A stretch of DNA of 36,864 bases, from positions 1 to 36,864 of the forward strand of contig CACZRR010000049.1 of NCBI GenBank assembly GCA_902783595.1, written 5' to 3'. This stretch comes from an uncultured Bacteroidota bacterium (lineage in GTDB: Bacteria; Bacteroidota; Bacteroidia; Bacteroidales; P3). This document shows, piece by piece, positions 1 to 8,314 of this stretch (within the stretch, counting starts at the first letter, position 1; each line of letters opens with the position of its first letter). The notes beneath the pieces are model-generated. The model was given only the letters and a program-made list of their open reading frames with translations, was not told the DNA's origin and did not search any database. The translations under genes and the position numbers were made by a program.

Positions 1-67
1 CGACACACGCTATCTCTCTCTTCTCATCCGTTTCAATGTTCTCGCGTCTCCTCGTGGAAAACGGCTG

Positions 68-98
68 CAAAAGTACAACCTTTTTCCTTTCTACCAAA
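68..98 (-). promoter_or_regulatory. Bacteroidetes-type promoter for a leftward gene outside the window
   Basis: On the minus strand a TTTG box (95-98) is followed after exactly 19 nt by TACTTTTG (68-75), matching the Bacteroidetes consensus TTTG-N19-21-TAnnTTTG. The predicted start of transcription is near 61, so the driven gene lies beyond the left edge. The same TTGTACTTTTGCAGC core occurs at the rimP promoter. Confidence 0.7.
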
Positions 99-163
99 AT
101 ATTTTTTCATTTTTTTTCGCTTTTTTTCTTATCTATCTGTTTTCCAGCACTATTTTTTTTGCT

Positions 164-185
164 CCCCCTCCCCCGCCCCCCTCCC
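164..185 (-). other. G-quadruplex motif with one-nucleotide loops
   Basis: The plus strand has four C-runs (5, 5, 6 and 3 bases) separated by single bases T, G and T, so the minus strand reads as four G-runs with 1-nt loops A, C, A. Such short loops favour a very stable parallel quadruplex. It lies about 65 bp upstream of the -33 box of the leftward promoter at 68-98, in otherwise AT-rich DNA. Folding in vivo is inference. Confidence 0.6.
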
Positions 186-400
186 TGTTGTTTGTCGCAT
201 CAGGTGAAAATGGGCTTTTTTCCGCGTTTTTTTACCGGACTTCGTTATGCTCTCGAAAGCGAGGGTGTGTTATATTGGTGAGTATCAATATATTAGATTT
301 GTTGTCATGTTTAAACAATGCTCTTGGTCAGCGTTTTATGAAAATCAATGTCGGACAGGTTGCGTTTTCGGGTTCGGGTGATGCGACATGCAGCCAGCAT

Positions 401-433
401 ACTGGGAACGGACTGGGAGCGGACTGGGAGCGG
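401..433 (+). repeat. Three tandem copies of an 11-bp G-rich unit
   Basis: Units are ACTGGGAACGG (401-411), ACTGGGAGCGG (412-422) and ACTGGGAGCGG (423-433). The same unit recurs in tandem at 22341-22383, some 22 kb away, in another large gap. Period 11 is not a multiple of three and no gene crosses the array, so it is a non-coding repeat. Confidence 0.85.
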
Positions 434-543
434 TCTTGGATAGACCCCAATAGAATTTCTGGATATCAATGATTTATGGATTGTTAATTGGGGTTAAATA
501 TTGATTTCGTGAGTTTTGAAGGAAAAAAATACCATTAAAAAAT

Positions 544-566
544 AGTCGGAGACTGTGTCCCCGACT
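544..566 (-). terminator. Rho-independent terminator of nrdD-nrdG
   Basis: The arms AGTCGG (544-549) and CCGACT (561-566) pair, with two further pairs inside after one mismatch. On the minus strand the hairpin is followed by ATTTTTTAATGG (543 downward), a T-rich tract. It starts 14 bp beyond the nrdG stop codon. Confidence 0.7.
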
Positions 567-579
567 GTTAGACGATGTT

Positions 580-1065
580 TCACGCTGATGTCAATGAACG
601 TCGTTGGAAGTAGCTTGTGATATCACGGAGCTTGCCGCCTTCGACATGATAGAGACGTTGATTGGTGGTGGGACTTCGCAGAGGTCCGAGGTGACGTAGA
701 TAGGGTCCCAGTTTTATATAGTCAAAATTATCCGGATTCACATCAGAAGAGAGCAATGTACGTCCACTCCACCAGGCAATATGGAGATTTGGGTGATGCT
801 TGCGCAGTGATGCTGCGATAAGGTTTACCTCATGTGGTTCGGCATCTCCGCCCATGATAGAGATACAAGATATTTCATCTCCATGTTGCGAAAGCATTTG
901 TTCCACTGCCGCTTCATCAAAAGGCCTTCCTCCATCCTCCCAAAGATGCTTGGAGTGGCACCCTGGGCATCGGCAAGGACAGCCAGAGAGATTGACGGCC
1001 AGAGTTACCTCATCGGGCAATTCCTGAAAGACGATATCGGTGTCAACGTACTTCAGCACGAACAC
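580..1065 (-). CDS. nrdG: Anaerobic ribonucleoside-triphosphate reductase activating protein
   Basis: This is the radical-SAM activase that installs the glycyl radical on NrdD. At 161 residues it has the normal size of the family. The N-terminal cluster-binding motif CxxxCxxC is seen at Cys29, Cys33 and Cys36, within GCPCRCPGC; an extra Cys31 sits inside the first spacer. A glycine-rich MGGDAEP segment follows near residue 73, as expected for SAM binding. The chosen start is GTG at 1065, 9 bp after the nrdD stop, so the two genes are co-transcribed and share the upstream cobalamin riboswitch. Identification is firm from motif, size and partner gene. Confidence 0.95.
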   Translation of the reverse strand: MFVLKYVDTDIVFQELPDEVTLAVNLSGCPCRCPGCHSKHLWEDGGRPFDEAAVEQMLSQHGDEISCISIMGGDAEPHEVNLIAASLRKHHPNLHIAWWSGRTLLSSDVNPDNFDYIKLGPYLRHLGPLRSPTTNQRLYHVEGGKLRDITSYFQRRSLTSA

Positions 1066-1074
1066 TTATTTTTT

Positions 1075-3174
1075 TTATTTTTCGACGTTGGCGTAGTATC
1101 GGCGTGCTGCTTCCTGCTGACGCGGTTGGCTGAAGTTGGAAACACGCTTGAGGTATCCAATGATGCGTGTCATATAGTCAACGTTCTTTGAATGGCAGTG
1201 GGGGCACTCTTTAAGGTAGCGTTTGTCAATGTGGCCGCAGTCGTTGCAAATCGTGTTGGGGATGTTAAAGGTGAAATAGTTACAGCCTTCTTTTGCGGCC
1301 ACTTCGAGCAGTTGCATATATTGTTGCTGCGAAAGGTGTTCTTCGAGGTTGCAGTGCAGAGCGGACCCACCGGTGAGGTGTTCTATATATGGTGCACCAT
1401 GCAAACGGAACTTGTCGAGTACTGTGATTGAGGTGTCCTCTACAATATAGAAGTAACTATTATAGCAGTCGCGCGGGACGAAATAGCCGTCTTCACGATC
1501 CCATTTGGCATGTTTTACGCCCACATTTTCTGCGGGTATCATCTCGCAATTGAACATTACGTCTTTGGTGCGATATTCTTTATTCTTTGCTTCCACGAGA
1601 CCGAGAACTGTCTGCACAAATTCGCGGTACTGTGGGTTGTCCGAAATAGAGATACCCATAAATTCAGCCGCTTCAACAAGTCCGTTAACACCGATGGTGA
1701 GATATTGACGGCTCATGTTAATATATCCTGCATCAAAGAGAGGCAGCATTCCGTGAGCTTGGAGGTCCTTGAGGTTTTCGTTATAGGCGAGCTGTACTTT
1801 GTGGCACAAATCGATAATGTCGGTAAGGAATTCGCGGTAATCCTTACCGTTGTTGACAGCATATTGAATACAACGATTGAGGTTAATAGTAAGAACGCTC
1901 TTGCTACCCGTGCTCACGCCGCCGGCGCCGAGGGTGTAACTAAATCCGTTGTCAGTAATCTCGTTGCGCAGACGGCAGCAACTAGACAGGGAGTCGGCAT
2001 TATCGCTGATATAGGTGAAGAAGGAATGACCTTCGGCATACATTTCCGCCGTGAATTGGGCCATTTCCTGATCGACAAAATGGCCATCCTTATTGTAGAG
2101 CAACGCCATCGTCTCGACGGGGAAGGTAAGAACAGCTTTTGTACGCTCTGCATTGAACCAACGCATGAAACGTTTCTGCAACCATTTTAGTCCATCCCAA
2201 TCAGGTTCGCTCCCGTCAGGGAAGCGGAATTCTCCGAAGAGCGAACGGAAGTAGGGTTCATCATAGTAGGCGACGTTCCAGAATACAGCCTGATAGTTGC
2301 GAGCACCTGTGGGCTGGTTCAAGCTATATACGATTTGTTCGAAGCAGTCGGTGATCACCTTGTCCATAGTCTTCTGCCGCAAGCTGAGGTCAACGACCTT
2401 GTCGGGTTCTTTCCAGTATTCCTTGCCGTAGTCTTTCTGGATGAAGTAGTTAAGGTACATCAGAAATTCTGGCGTTGCGCAAGCTCCGCTGAGCATGGAG
2501 CTCACCATAAAGACCATGTTGATGAAACCGCCGCAGAAACTCTTAAGGTTGGTGGGTGCCGTACTATTGCCTCCGATGCTGGTGGTGCCTCCCAGAAGCC
2601 ATGGGTACATTGTAATAGAGGCACAATAGTTAGCCAGCGAGGTCTCATCATTTTTATATATGAAGTGATGTGTAAGCAGATCGATATAGCGGTCGGCCAT
2701 TTCCTTGCCATACATTTTCTTGATGCGGTCGGTGAGCAAACGGCGGTTGAGACGAATGAAACCCGACTTTGGCAACTCGCCGATGAGGGTAGCGATGTTT
2801 TTGTGTTCTACATTGGCGTTGGCATCATACTTGCTACCCGTAGCGGCATTGGCCGCCTCGACATAGTCTGCCAAGAAATGTAATTTATCCATCGTCTCGC
2901 GATCCTCGGTATGTTGCTGGCGATAGAGCATGAATGCTTTTGCCACTGGGTAGTACTTCTCCTGCATAAGTGCCACCTCAACCTGATTTTGGATTTCCTC
3001 GACGGTGATGCCATTGTGGATGTCGAGATGTGAAAGGATGTTAGAAATACAGCCGAGGTCAACAGGCGCATGCACTGCATTAAACGCCTTGACGATGGCG
3101 TTCATAATCTTATCGAGCGAAAACGGCACGGCACGACCGTCGCGTTTGGTGATAGTAAGAGTGTTGTTATCCAT
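1075..3174 (-). CDS. nrdD: Anaerobic (class III) ribonucleoside-triphosphate reductase
   Basis: The enzyme reduces ribonucleotides to deoxyribonucleotides under anoxia using a glycyl radical. The 699-residue product opens with an ATP-cone domain (residues ~5-95, TITKRDGRAVPFSLDKI), the allosteric nucleotide site. Near the C terminus a zinc site is formed by Cys643, Cys646, Cys657 and Cys660 (CNDC...CPHC), followed by the glycyl-radical motif RIIGYL with the likely radical at Gly673. I start at ATG 3174 (MDNNTLTITKRDG). The frame stays open to 3312, but those extra 46 codons run through the cobalamin riboswitch and do not resemble NrdD. Its own promoter and riboswitch lie upstream; nrdG follows. 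Confidence 0.96.
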   Translation of the reverse strand: MDNNTLTITKRDGRAVPFSLDKIMNAIVKAFNAVHAPVDLGCISNILSHLDIHNGITVEEIQNQVEVALMQEKYYPVAKAFMLYRQQHTEDRETMDKLHFLADYVEAANAATGSKYDANANVEHKNIATLIGELPKSGFIRLNRRLLTDRIKKMYGKEMADRYIDLLTHHFIYKNDETSLANYCASITMYPWLLGGTTSIGGNSTAPTNLKSFCGGFINMVFMVSSMLSGACATPEFLMYLNYFIQKDYGKEYWKEPDKVVDLSLRQKTMDKVITDCFEQIVYSLNQPTGARNYQAVFWNVAYYDEPYFRSLFGEFRFPDGSEPDWDGLKWLQKRFMRWFNAERTKAVLTFPVETMALLYNKDGHFVDQEMAQFTAEMYAEGHSFFTYISDNADSLSSCCRLRNEITDNGFSYTLGAGGVSTGSKSVLTINLNRCIQYAVNNGKDYREFLTDIIDLCHKVQLAYNENLKDLQAHGMLPLFDAGYINMSRQYLTIGVNGLVEAAEFMGISISDNPQYREFVQTVLGLVEAKNKEYRTKDVMFNCEMIPAENVGVKHAKWDREDGYFVPRDCYNSYFYIVEDTSITVLDKFRLHGAPYIEHLTGGSALHCNLEEHLSQQQYMQLLEVAAKEGCNYFTFNIPNTICNDCGHIDKRYLKECPHCHSKNVDYMTRIIGYLKRVSNFSQPRQQEAARRYYANVEK

Positions 3175-3218
3175 TGATTTTATTGCTTTTATTCGCGAAG
3201 CTATTCTCTCTTGTTTTT

Positions 3219-3377
3219 GTATAGGCAGGTCTCCTGGCTTATGTCCTTGATATCGCCTTCTCAGCCACCTATTCCGGCGGCCAATGGCATTTTGACATCT
3301 CCACTGCGACACTTACAGTTGCGCGTCAGCTCGTGATTTTCACACGATTCCCTATTGAACACTAGGTGTACCTATAC
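3219..3377 (-). promoter_or_regulatory. Cobalamin (B12) riboswitch upstream of nrdD-nrdG
   Basis: Read on the minus strand, the element shows the hallmark segments of cobalamin riboswitches: AGGGAATCGTGTGAAAATC near the 5' side, the B12 box GCTGACGCGCAACTGTAA (3313-3330), and the 3' segment AAGCCAGGAGACCTGCC. The closing helix P1 is a perfect 7-bp pair: GTATAGG (3371-3377) with CCTATAC (3219-3225). It ends 45 nt before the nrdD ATG. No strong terminator is visible between it and the start codon, so control at translation initiation is more likely than transcription termination; that is inference. B12 would be expected to repress nrdDG. Confidence 0.93.
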
Positions 3378-3392
3378 TCAAAATCGATGTTG

Positions 3393-3424
3393 CAAAATTA
3401 CGCACTATTTCTCTGTTGCGCAAT
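3393..3424 (-). promoter_or_regulatory. Promoter of the nrdD-nrdG operon
   Basis: On the minus strand TAATTTTG (3393-3400) fits the -7 consensus TAnnTTTG. Twenty nt upstream is ATTG (3421-3424), one mismatch from the TTTG -33 box. Transcription would start near 3386, about ten nt before the first base of the riboswitch P1 helix. Confidence 0.6.
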
Positions 3425-3461
3425 AAATGAGATATAAAGTTTTGAACACTAACTGTTAATA

Positions 3462-3490
3462 ATGCGGCCCCGCCAAAGGTGGGGCCGCAT
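3462..3490 (-). terminator. Terminator hairpin of the rimP-nusA-infB operon
   Basis: A near-perfect 13-bp stem with an AAA/TTT loop: ATGCGGCCCC (3462-3471) pairs with GGGGCCGCAT (3481-3490), with three more inner pairs. It lies 23 bp past the infB stop codon. The minus-strand continuation is AT-rich but lacks a clean T-run, so the hairpin may also act as an mRNA 3' end stabiliser. Confidence 0.75.
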
Positions 3491-3512
3491 AGAAACATTA
3501 GTGTCAATCTTA

Positions 3513-6443
3513 TTAAAGTTTACGTTTGATTTCTATCACCTCATAGGCCTCGACAATGTCGCCGACCTTGATGTCGTTATAGTTCTCAATATTGAGACCG
3601 CAGTCCTGGCCACTGACGACCTCCTTAACATCGTCCTTGAAACGTTTGAGAGATGCTAGGCGTCCGGTGTATACCACGATACCGTCGCGGATAATACGGA
3701 TGTTGCTCTGGCGGTTGATCTTGCCGTCTAGGCACATACAACCAGCGATGGTACCGACTTTAGAGATCTTGAATGTTTCACGTATCTCAAGGTTGGCGAC
3801 AATCTTCTCCTGCGTTTCTGGTGCGAGCATACCCTCGATAGCATCTTTTAGTTCATTAATGGCGTCGTAGATGATGCTATAGAGTCGGATATCGATGTGT
3901 TCGGTTTCAGCCATTTTGCGGGCGCCCACACTGGGACGTACCTGGAAACCAATGATGATAGCGTCGGCAGTCATAGCCAGCATGACGTCATTTTCAGAGA
4001 TCTGTCCCACAGCCTTGTGGATGACGTTGACCTGCACTTCTTCGTTACCCAGTTTAATGAGTGAGTCACTAAGAGCCTCGACAGAGCCGTCGACATCACC
4101 CTTCACAATGATATTGAGTTCTTTGAAGTTGCCGAGAGCGCGGCGGCGTCCGATCTCTTCGAGGGTGAGGTGTGTCTGGGTGCGGATGCCTTGTTCGCGC
4201 TGCAGCTGAGTACGTTTTGCGGCGATATCCTTAGCCTCTTTCTCGTTCTCCATAACGTTGAAGGTATCGCCTGCCTGGCATGCGCCTGTGAGGCCAAGCA
4301 ACAGCACAGGCTGCGAGGGACCGGCAGTTAAAACTTCTTGGTTACGTTCGTTGTACATAGCACGGACGCGACCGGCCACGGCACCGGCGACGATGGGGTC
4401 ACCTTTACGGATGGTGCCATCTTCGACAAGAATCTTGGCGACATATCCACGCCCCTTGTCGAGAGTGCTTTCAATAACGGTACCCTTGGCGCGCTTGTTG
4501 GGGTTGCCCTTGAGTTCCATAATATCGGCCTGAAGGATGACCTTCTCGAGCAGTTCTTCAACGTTGATGCCCTTCTTAGCACTGATATCCTGGCTCTGGT
4601 ACTTACCGCCCCACTCCTCGACGAGGAGGTTCATGTTGGCCAACTCGGTCTTAATACGATCGGGGTCGGCACCTGGCTTATCAATCTTATTAATAGCAAA
4701 GACAATAGGCACACCTGCCGATTGCGCATGGTTGATTGCCTCAACAGTCTGGGGCATAATCTTATCGTCGGCAGCGATAACGATAATAGCGATATCCGTC
4801 ATCTTGGCGCCACGGGCGCGCATAGCGGTGAAGGCTTCGTGGCCGGGGGTATCAAGGAATGTAATCTTGCGGCCATCGGCTGTTTGGACCTCATAGGCGC
4901 CGATGTGCTGGGTGATACCACCCGCCTCGCCTGCAATAACGTTGGTCTTGCGAATATAGTCAAGAAGAGAAGTTTTACCATGGTCGACATGACCCATAAC
5001 GGTGACAATTGGGTTGCGTGTAATGAGGTCTTCGGGCTTGTCCTCTTCCTCAATCTGATGAAGTGTATTCACCACATCTTCCGAAGCGAAGTTCACCTCG
5101 AATCCGAATTCGTCGGCGATAAGTTTGATGGTTTCTGCGTCGAGGCGCTGGTTTATGCTGACGAAAATACCCACACTCATGCAGGTGGCAATAATCTTGG
5201 TGACAGGTACATTCATCATGGTCGCCAACTCGTTGGCTGTGACGAATTCGGTCACCTGGAGCACGTTCTGGTTCTCCATTTCGTGCATCATCTCCTCCTC
5301 CATTTGGGCATGCACCTTCTGTCGCTTCTCACGGTTATGCTTGGAGGTCTTCGACTTGCCGAGGGGCGAGAGGCGTGCCAAAGTGTCACGGATCTGTTTT
5401 TCGATCTCGTTATCGTCTATTTCCACGGGTTTCTTCTCGTCCTTCTTCTTCTTTTTCTTGCCCACATTCTGTTGCTGCTGGGCAGCTAAGCGCTGGCTAT
5501 CTTTCTTCTGTTTTTCTTTTTCCTTACTCTCTTTCTTAGCCACTTCAGCACCAATCATCTTTACCTCTTGTGCGCTGACAGCTTCCTTCTTAGTGTGCTT
5601 GCGTTTGCGTTTGCTTCCTGGTGTGTCGGCGCCGTCCTTACTGAACTGGCTGAGGTCAATCTTGTCAAGTACTTTAGGCCCTTCAAGCTTTTGATATTCG
5701 GTTTGTATAAATTCCGGTGCGGGCTTGGGTGCTGGTGTTTCTTCCTTAGGTTCCTCCGTAACTAAGGTTGCAGTAACCTGCGGCAACGTTTCGGGGACTA
5801 CTACTGTTGTAGTTGCTGAGGCTTTTTCTCCTTTTTTGCGCTTCTGTTTGTCTGGATGAGTGCGCTGGTTGAGAGCGGCGAGATCCACCTTTCCCACCAC
5901 CTTGAATGGGCTATCGCTTCCCTGCTCTTCCACATCCGTGGGGATTTGTTCCGCCACCTTTGAAGTCTTCTTTTCCGGAGCAAACTCAACAGACTCTTCT
6001 GGTTCAATTTTTTCTGTAGGTTTCTCGATCGGAGCGATTTTTTCTACTGGATCAGAGACAGGTTCTGGTGTCTCCTCAACTTTGGTCTCCGGTACGATTG
6101 CCTCGACTGGTTTTACCACGGGAGCCACTTCGGGCTGACTCTGAGTCTTCGTCTGGGTGTAATTTTTGATAATTACTTCCTCCGTTTCGTCCAGTGCCTC
6201 TCTGCGAGTATCGACCTCCACAACTTGGTTGCTGCCGCCAGCCATGAGCTCGATTTTGTCGGCCTCTTCCTTCACTTTTCGTTCACTCTGGAAGGCTGTG
6301 GACAACAGCTCGTACTGTTCCTCACTAATCTTCGTATTGGGGTTAGCATCCACCTGATGACCCTTTTTAGCAAGGTATTCGACGAGAGTTTGTATACCCA
6401 CATTGAAATCCTTTGCCACTTTTGTCAGTCTGAAACTTGCCAT
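3513..6443 (-). CDS. infB: Translation initiation factor IF-2
   Basis: IF-2 is the GTPase that positions initiator fMet-tRNA on the ribosome. The 976-residue protein starts with an IF2_N-type segment (FRLTKVAKDFNVGIQTLVEYL), continues with a long charged, low-complexity stretch rich in Glu, Pro, Thr and Lys (to about residue 400, including a poly-Lys run), then a second IF2_N-like module. The G domain begins near residue 475 with GHVDHGKT (G1), DTPGHEAF (G3) and NKID (G4). The C-terminal half carries the usual IF-2 domains II-IV. Last gene of the rimP-nusA-infB operon; a terminator hairpin follows the stop. Confidence 0.98.
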   Translation of the reverse strand: MASFRLTKVAKDFNVGIQTLVEYLAKKGHQVDANPNTKISEEQYELLSTAFQSERKVKEEADKIELMAGGSNQVVEVDTRREALDETEEVIIKNYTQTKTQSQPEVAPVVKPVEAIVPETKVEETPEPVSDPVEKIAPIEKPTEKIEPEESVEFAPEKKTSKVAEQIPTDVEEQGSDSPFKVVGKVDLAALNQRTHPDKQKRKKGEKASATTTVVVPETLPQVTATLVTEEPKEETPAPKPAPEFIQTEYQKLEGPKVLDKIDLSQFSKDGADTPGSKRKRKHTKKEAVSAQEVKMIGAEVAKKESKEKEKQKKDSQRLAAQQQQNVGKKKKKKDEKKPVEIDDNEIEKQIRDTLARLSPLGKSKTSKHNREKRQKVHAQMEEEMMHEMENQNVLQVTEFVTANELATMMNVPVTKIIATCMSVGIFVSINQRLDAETIKLIADEFGFEVNFASEDVVNTLHQIEEEDKPEDLITRNPIVTVMGHVDHGKTSLLDYIRKTNVIAGEAGGITQHIGAYEVQTADGRKITFLDTPGHEAFTAMRARGAKMTDIAIIVIAADDKIMPQTVEAINHAQSAGVPIVFAINKIDKPGADPDRIKTELANMNLLVEEWGGKYQSQDISAKKGINVEELLEKVILQADIMELKGNPNKRAKGTVIESTLDKGRGYVAKILVEDGTIRKGDPIVAGAVAGRVRAMYNERNQEVLTAGPSQPVLLLGLTGACQAGDTFNVMENEKEAKDIAAKRTQLQREQGIRTQTHLTLEEIGRRRALGNFKELNIIVKGDVDGSVEALSDSLIKLGNEEVQVNVIHKAVGQISENDVMLAMTADAIIIGFQVRPSVGARKMAETEHIDIRLYSIIYDAINELKDAIEGMLAPETQEKIVANLEIRETFKISKVGTIAGCMCLDGKINRQSNIRIIRDGIVVYTGRLASLKRFKDDVKEVVSGQDCGLNIENYNDIKVGDIVEAYEVIEIKRKL

Positions 6444-6530
6444 AATCTTCGTTCTTCGTTTTTGATATTAGAGGTATGAGGGAGTGTAGAGTAATGGAGT
6501 GTGAGGCCGATTGCGGCGTCATCGTCTTTA

Positions 6531-7766
6531 TTATTCAAATTCGGATTGGAGCACTTTGAGCACATGATCGATGGTTTCCTCCTCGAGGTCGGTGCGCGTC
6601 ATCAGTTCATCCTTTGGCAGGTTGAGTACGCTCTTGGCGGTATCGCAGCCTATTTTTATGAGTTCGTCAATGATCCACTGGTCGATCTCGTCGTTGAATT
6701 CCATCAAGGCCACATCGTCGTAATCCTCATCGCTGTCGCGATACACCTCGATTTCATACCCCACCAGTTTGGATGCCAACTTGATGTTGTAGCCGCCTTT
6801 ACCGATGGCCAAGCTCACCTGATCGGGTTGCATGAACACTTCGGCTTTTTTCTCCTCTTCGTTGATTTTGATGCTGCTGATCTTGGCCGGTGACAGGGCG
6901 CGTTGTATCAGTAGATCAACACGCGATGTGTAGTTAATGACATCGATATTCTCGTTACGTAGCTCGCGTACGATACCGTGGATGCGGGCACCTTTCACGC
7001 CCACACAACTTCCGACGGGGTCGATGCGGTCGTCGTAACTCTCCACCGCCACTTTGGCTCGTTCGCCGGGCTGACGAACGATATTACGGATTGTGATAAG
7101 GCCGTCGTAAATTTCAGGTACCTCGGCTTCGAGCAGACGTTCCAGGAAAATGGGACTTGTGCGGCTGAGGATAATGCTGGGATTATTATTTTTCATTTCC
7201 ACCTTCAGCACCACGGCACGCACGGTGTCGCCCTTGCGGAAGTGGTCACTGGGTATTTGCTCGCTCTTGGGCAGCACTAATTCTATCTTCTCGTCGTCGA
7301 GGATGAGTACCTCCTTGTTCCAAGGTTGGTAGACTTCGCCCACAATCACCTCACCGACCTTCTCCTTGTATTTTTGGAAAATGAGGCTCTTCTCGTAATC
7401 TTGAATCTTGCTCACCAGATTTTGGCGGATCGTAAGTATTTCGCGGCGGCCAAAGTCGCTCATCAAGATAGGCTCCGACAGTTCCTCGCCCACCTCGAAG
7501 TCATCCTCAATCTTGAGGGCATCGCTAATAGCAATCTCTCGGTTCTCGTCCTCCACCTTACCGTCATCTACGATAGTACGGTTGCGGAAGATTTCCAAGT
7601 CGCCCTTATCGATATTCACGATAATATCGAAGTTATCCTCCGAGCCGTAGCGTTTGGCCAAGGCAGCACGGAACACTTCCTCGAGGATACGCATCAGCGT
7701 CTCGCGATCGATATTTTTAAACTCCTTGAATTCCTGAAAAGAACCACTAAGATCTAACGTCTTCAT
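6531..7766 (-). CDS. nusA: Transcription termination/antitermination factor NusA
   Basis: NusA binds RNA polymerase and nascent RNA to modulate pausing, termination and antitermination. The 411-residue protein shows the N-terminal polymerase-binding domain (FAEFK-like segment FQEFKEFKNIDRETLMRIL at the start), an S1 domain at about residues 135-200, and two KH domains, with DPVGSCVGVKGARI in the first and AIGKGGYNIKLASKLVG in the second. It stops shortly after the KH region with a short helical tail, so it lacks the two acidic repeats found in Escherichia coli NusA, which is common outside gammaproteobacteria. It lies between rimP and infB, 65 bp and 87 bp away. Confidence 0.97.
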   Translation of the reverse strand: MKTLDLSGSFQEFKEFKNIDRETLMRILEEVFRAALAKRYGSEDNFDIIVNIDKGDLEIFRNRTIVDDGKVEDENREIAISDALKIEDDFEVGEELSEPILMSDFGRREILTIRQNLVSKIQDYEKSLIFQKYKEKVGEVIVGEVYQPWNKEVLILDDEKIELVLPKSEQIPSDHFRKGDTVRAVVLKVEMKNNNPSIILSRTSPIFLERLLEAEVPEIYDGLITIRNIVRQPGERAKVAVESYDDRIDPVGSCVGVKGARIHGIVRELRNENIDVINYTSRVDLLIQRALSPAKISSIKINEEEKKAEVFMQPDQVSLAIGKGGYNIKLASKLVGYEIEVYRDSDEDYDDVALMEFNDEIDQWIIDELIKIGCDTAKSVLNLPKDELMTRTDLEEETIDHVLKVLQSEFE

Positions 7767-7831
7767 AATGATACTGTGTATATTGTTTTTATTATTTCTT
7801 ATATTATGCTTCGTTATTGTTCGATCTGTTC

Positions 7832-8272
7832 TCAGAACTCTATCACCACTCGTGCACTCTTAATCTCTACGTCTTTGAGGTGTAGCGTCTCCGGAGGCTG
7901 ACGTTTGGTGCCTTTTGTGCGTAACACTATGCCGTCGTCTGATACATCCTCCAAGCGACCTTCTACCACCTTGCCGTCCAAAAGTGTCACCTCAAGGGTG
8001 CGTCCCAGATGGCGACGGTACTGACGTTTCATTTTTAGCGGTTGGTCAGCTCCGGCCGATCCAACATTGAGTTCAAAATCCTCTTCATCACGATCCAACT
8101 GACTCTCCACAGCACGACTCAATGCTATGCAATCGTCGATGGTGACACCATTATCGCCATCGATATCGACAAAGATTCGGTTATCTGGCGTGATTTTCAG
8201 GTTAACGAGGTACTTATCAGACCCTTCGAGAGCACCATTAACAAGCTCTAATATTTTGATTTTCTCTATCAT
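7832..8272 (-). CDS. rimP: Ribosome maturation factor RimP
   Basis: RimP assists maturation of the 30S ribosomal subunit. The product is about 146 residues, close to the family norm, with the characteristic D-rich segment DNRIFVDIDGDNGVTIDDCIALSR, followed by ELNVGSAGADQPL (the family usually has E-V-S-S-P-G-x-x-x-P-L) and a C-terminal SH3-like part with LDGKVVEGRLEDV. I start at ATG 8272 (MIEKIKILELV). The frame is open upstream to 8344, but that would run through the leader hairpin and over the promoter, and those residues are not RimP-like. First gene of rimP-nusA-infB. Confidence 0.95.
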   Translation of the reverse strand: MIEKIKILELVNGALEGSDKYLVNLKITPDNRIFVDIDGDNGVTIDDCIALSRAVESQLDRDEEDFELNVGSAGADQPLKMKRQYRRHLGRTLEVTLLDGKVVEGRLEDVSDDGIVLRTKGTKRQPPETLHLKDVEIKSARVVIEF

Positions 8273-8283
8273 AACTAACAAAA

Positions 8284-8304
8284 AGAGAGGTTTTCGACCT
8301 CTCT
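8284..8304 (-). promoter_or_regulatory. Hairpin in the rimP 5' leader
   Basis: AGAGAGGT (8284-8291) pairs perfectly with ACCTCTCT (8297-8304) around a 5-nt loop. On the minus strand the stem is followed at once by TTTTTGTTAGTT and then the rimP ATG at 8272. It therefore looks like a rho-independent terminator, yet it begins only a few nt after the predicted transcription start. It may end mpl read-through transcripts, or cap the rimP-nusA-infB mRNA. Confidence 0.65.
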
Positions 8305-8314
8305 CTTTCCGCTG

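Larger units (their letters stand above)
1..579. other. Intergenic region left of nrdG
   Basis: This stretch holds no credible gene. Open frames that cross it are low-complexity and lack recognisable domains. What it does hold, from left to right: a leftward promoter (68-98), a C-rich tract that is a G-quadruplex motif on the minus strand (164-185), a weak 7-bp inverted repeat (271-292), an 11-bp tandem repeat (401-433) and the nrdDG terminator hairpin (544-566). The leader of an off-window minus-strand gene occupies roughly 1-61; the one ATG on the minus strand there (at 27) is closed after five codons, so that gene starts outside. Confidence 0.7.

Noticed and set aside
271-292. 7-bp inverted repeat TATATTG/CAATATA
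   Set aside because: AT-only short stem with an 8-nt loop, expected by chance in such DNA.
401-433. CRISPR-like reading of the tandem repeat
   Set aside because: Units are directly adjacent with period 11 and no spacers, so it is a minisatellite.
36-472. Two small plus-strand frames at the left end
   Set aside because: Low-complexity Phe/Pro/Leu-rich products over T- and C-tracts and over the 11-bp repeat, with no domain, no promoter and no sensible start.
3175-3312. 46-codon N-terminal extension of nrdD
   Set aside because: It lies across the 3' part of the cobalamin riboswitch and has no NrdD-like residues; the ATP-cone begins right after ATG 3174.
4338-5489. 383-codon open frame antisense to infB
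   Set aside because: It mirrors the codon pattern of infB, which is certain; the product has no recognisable domain.
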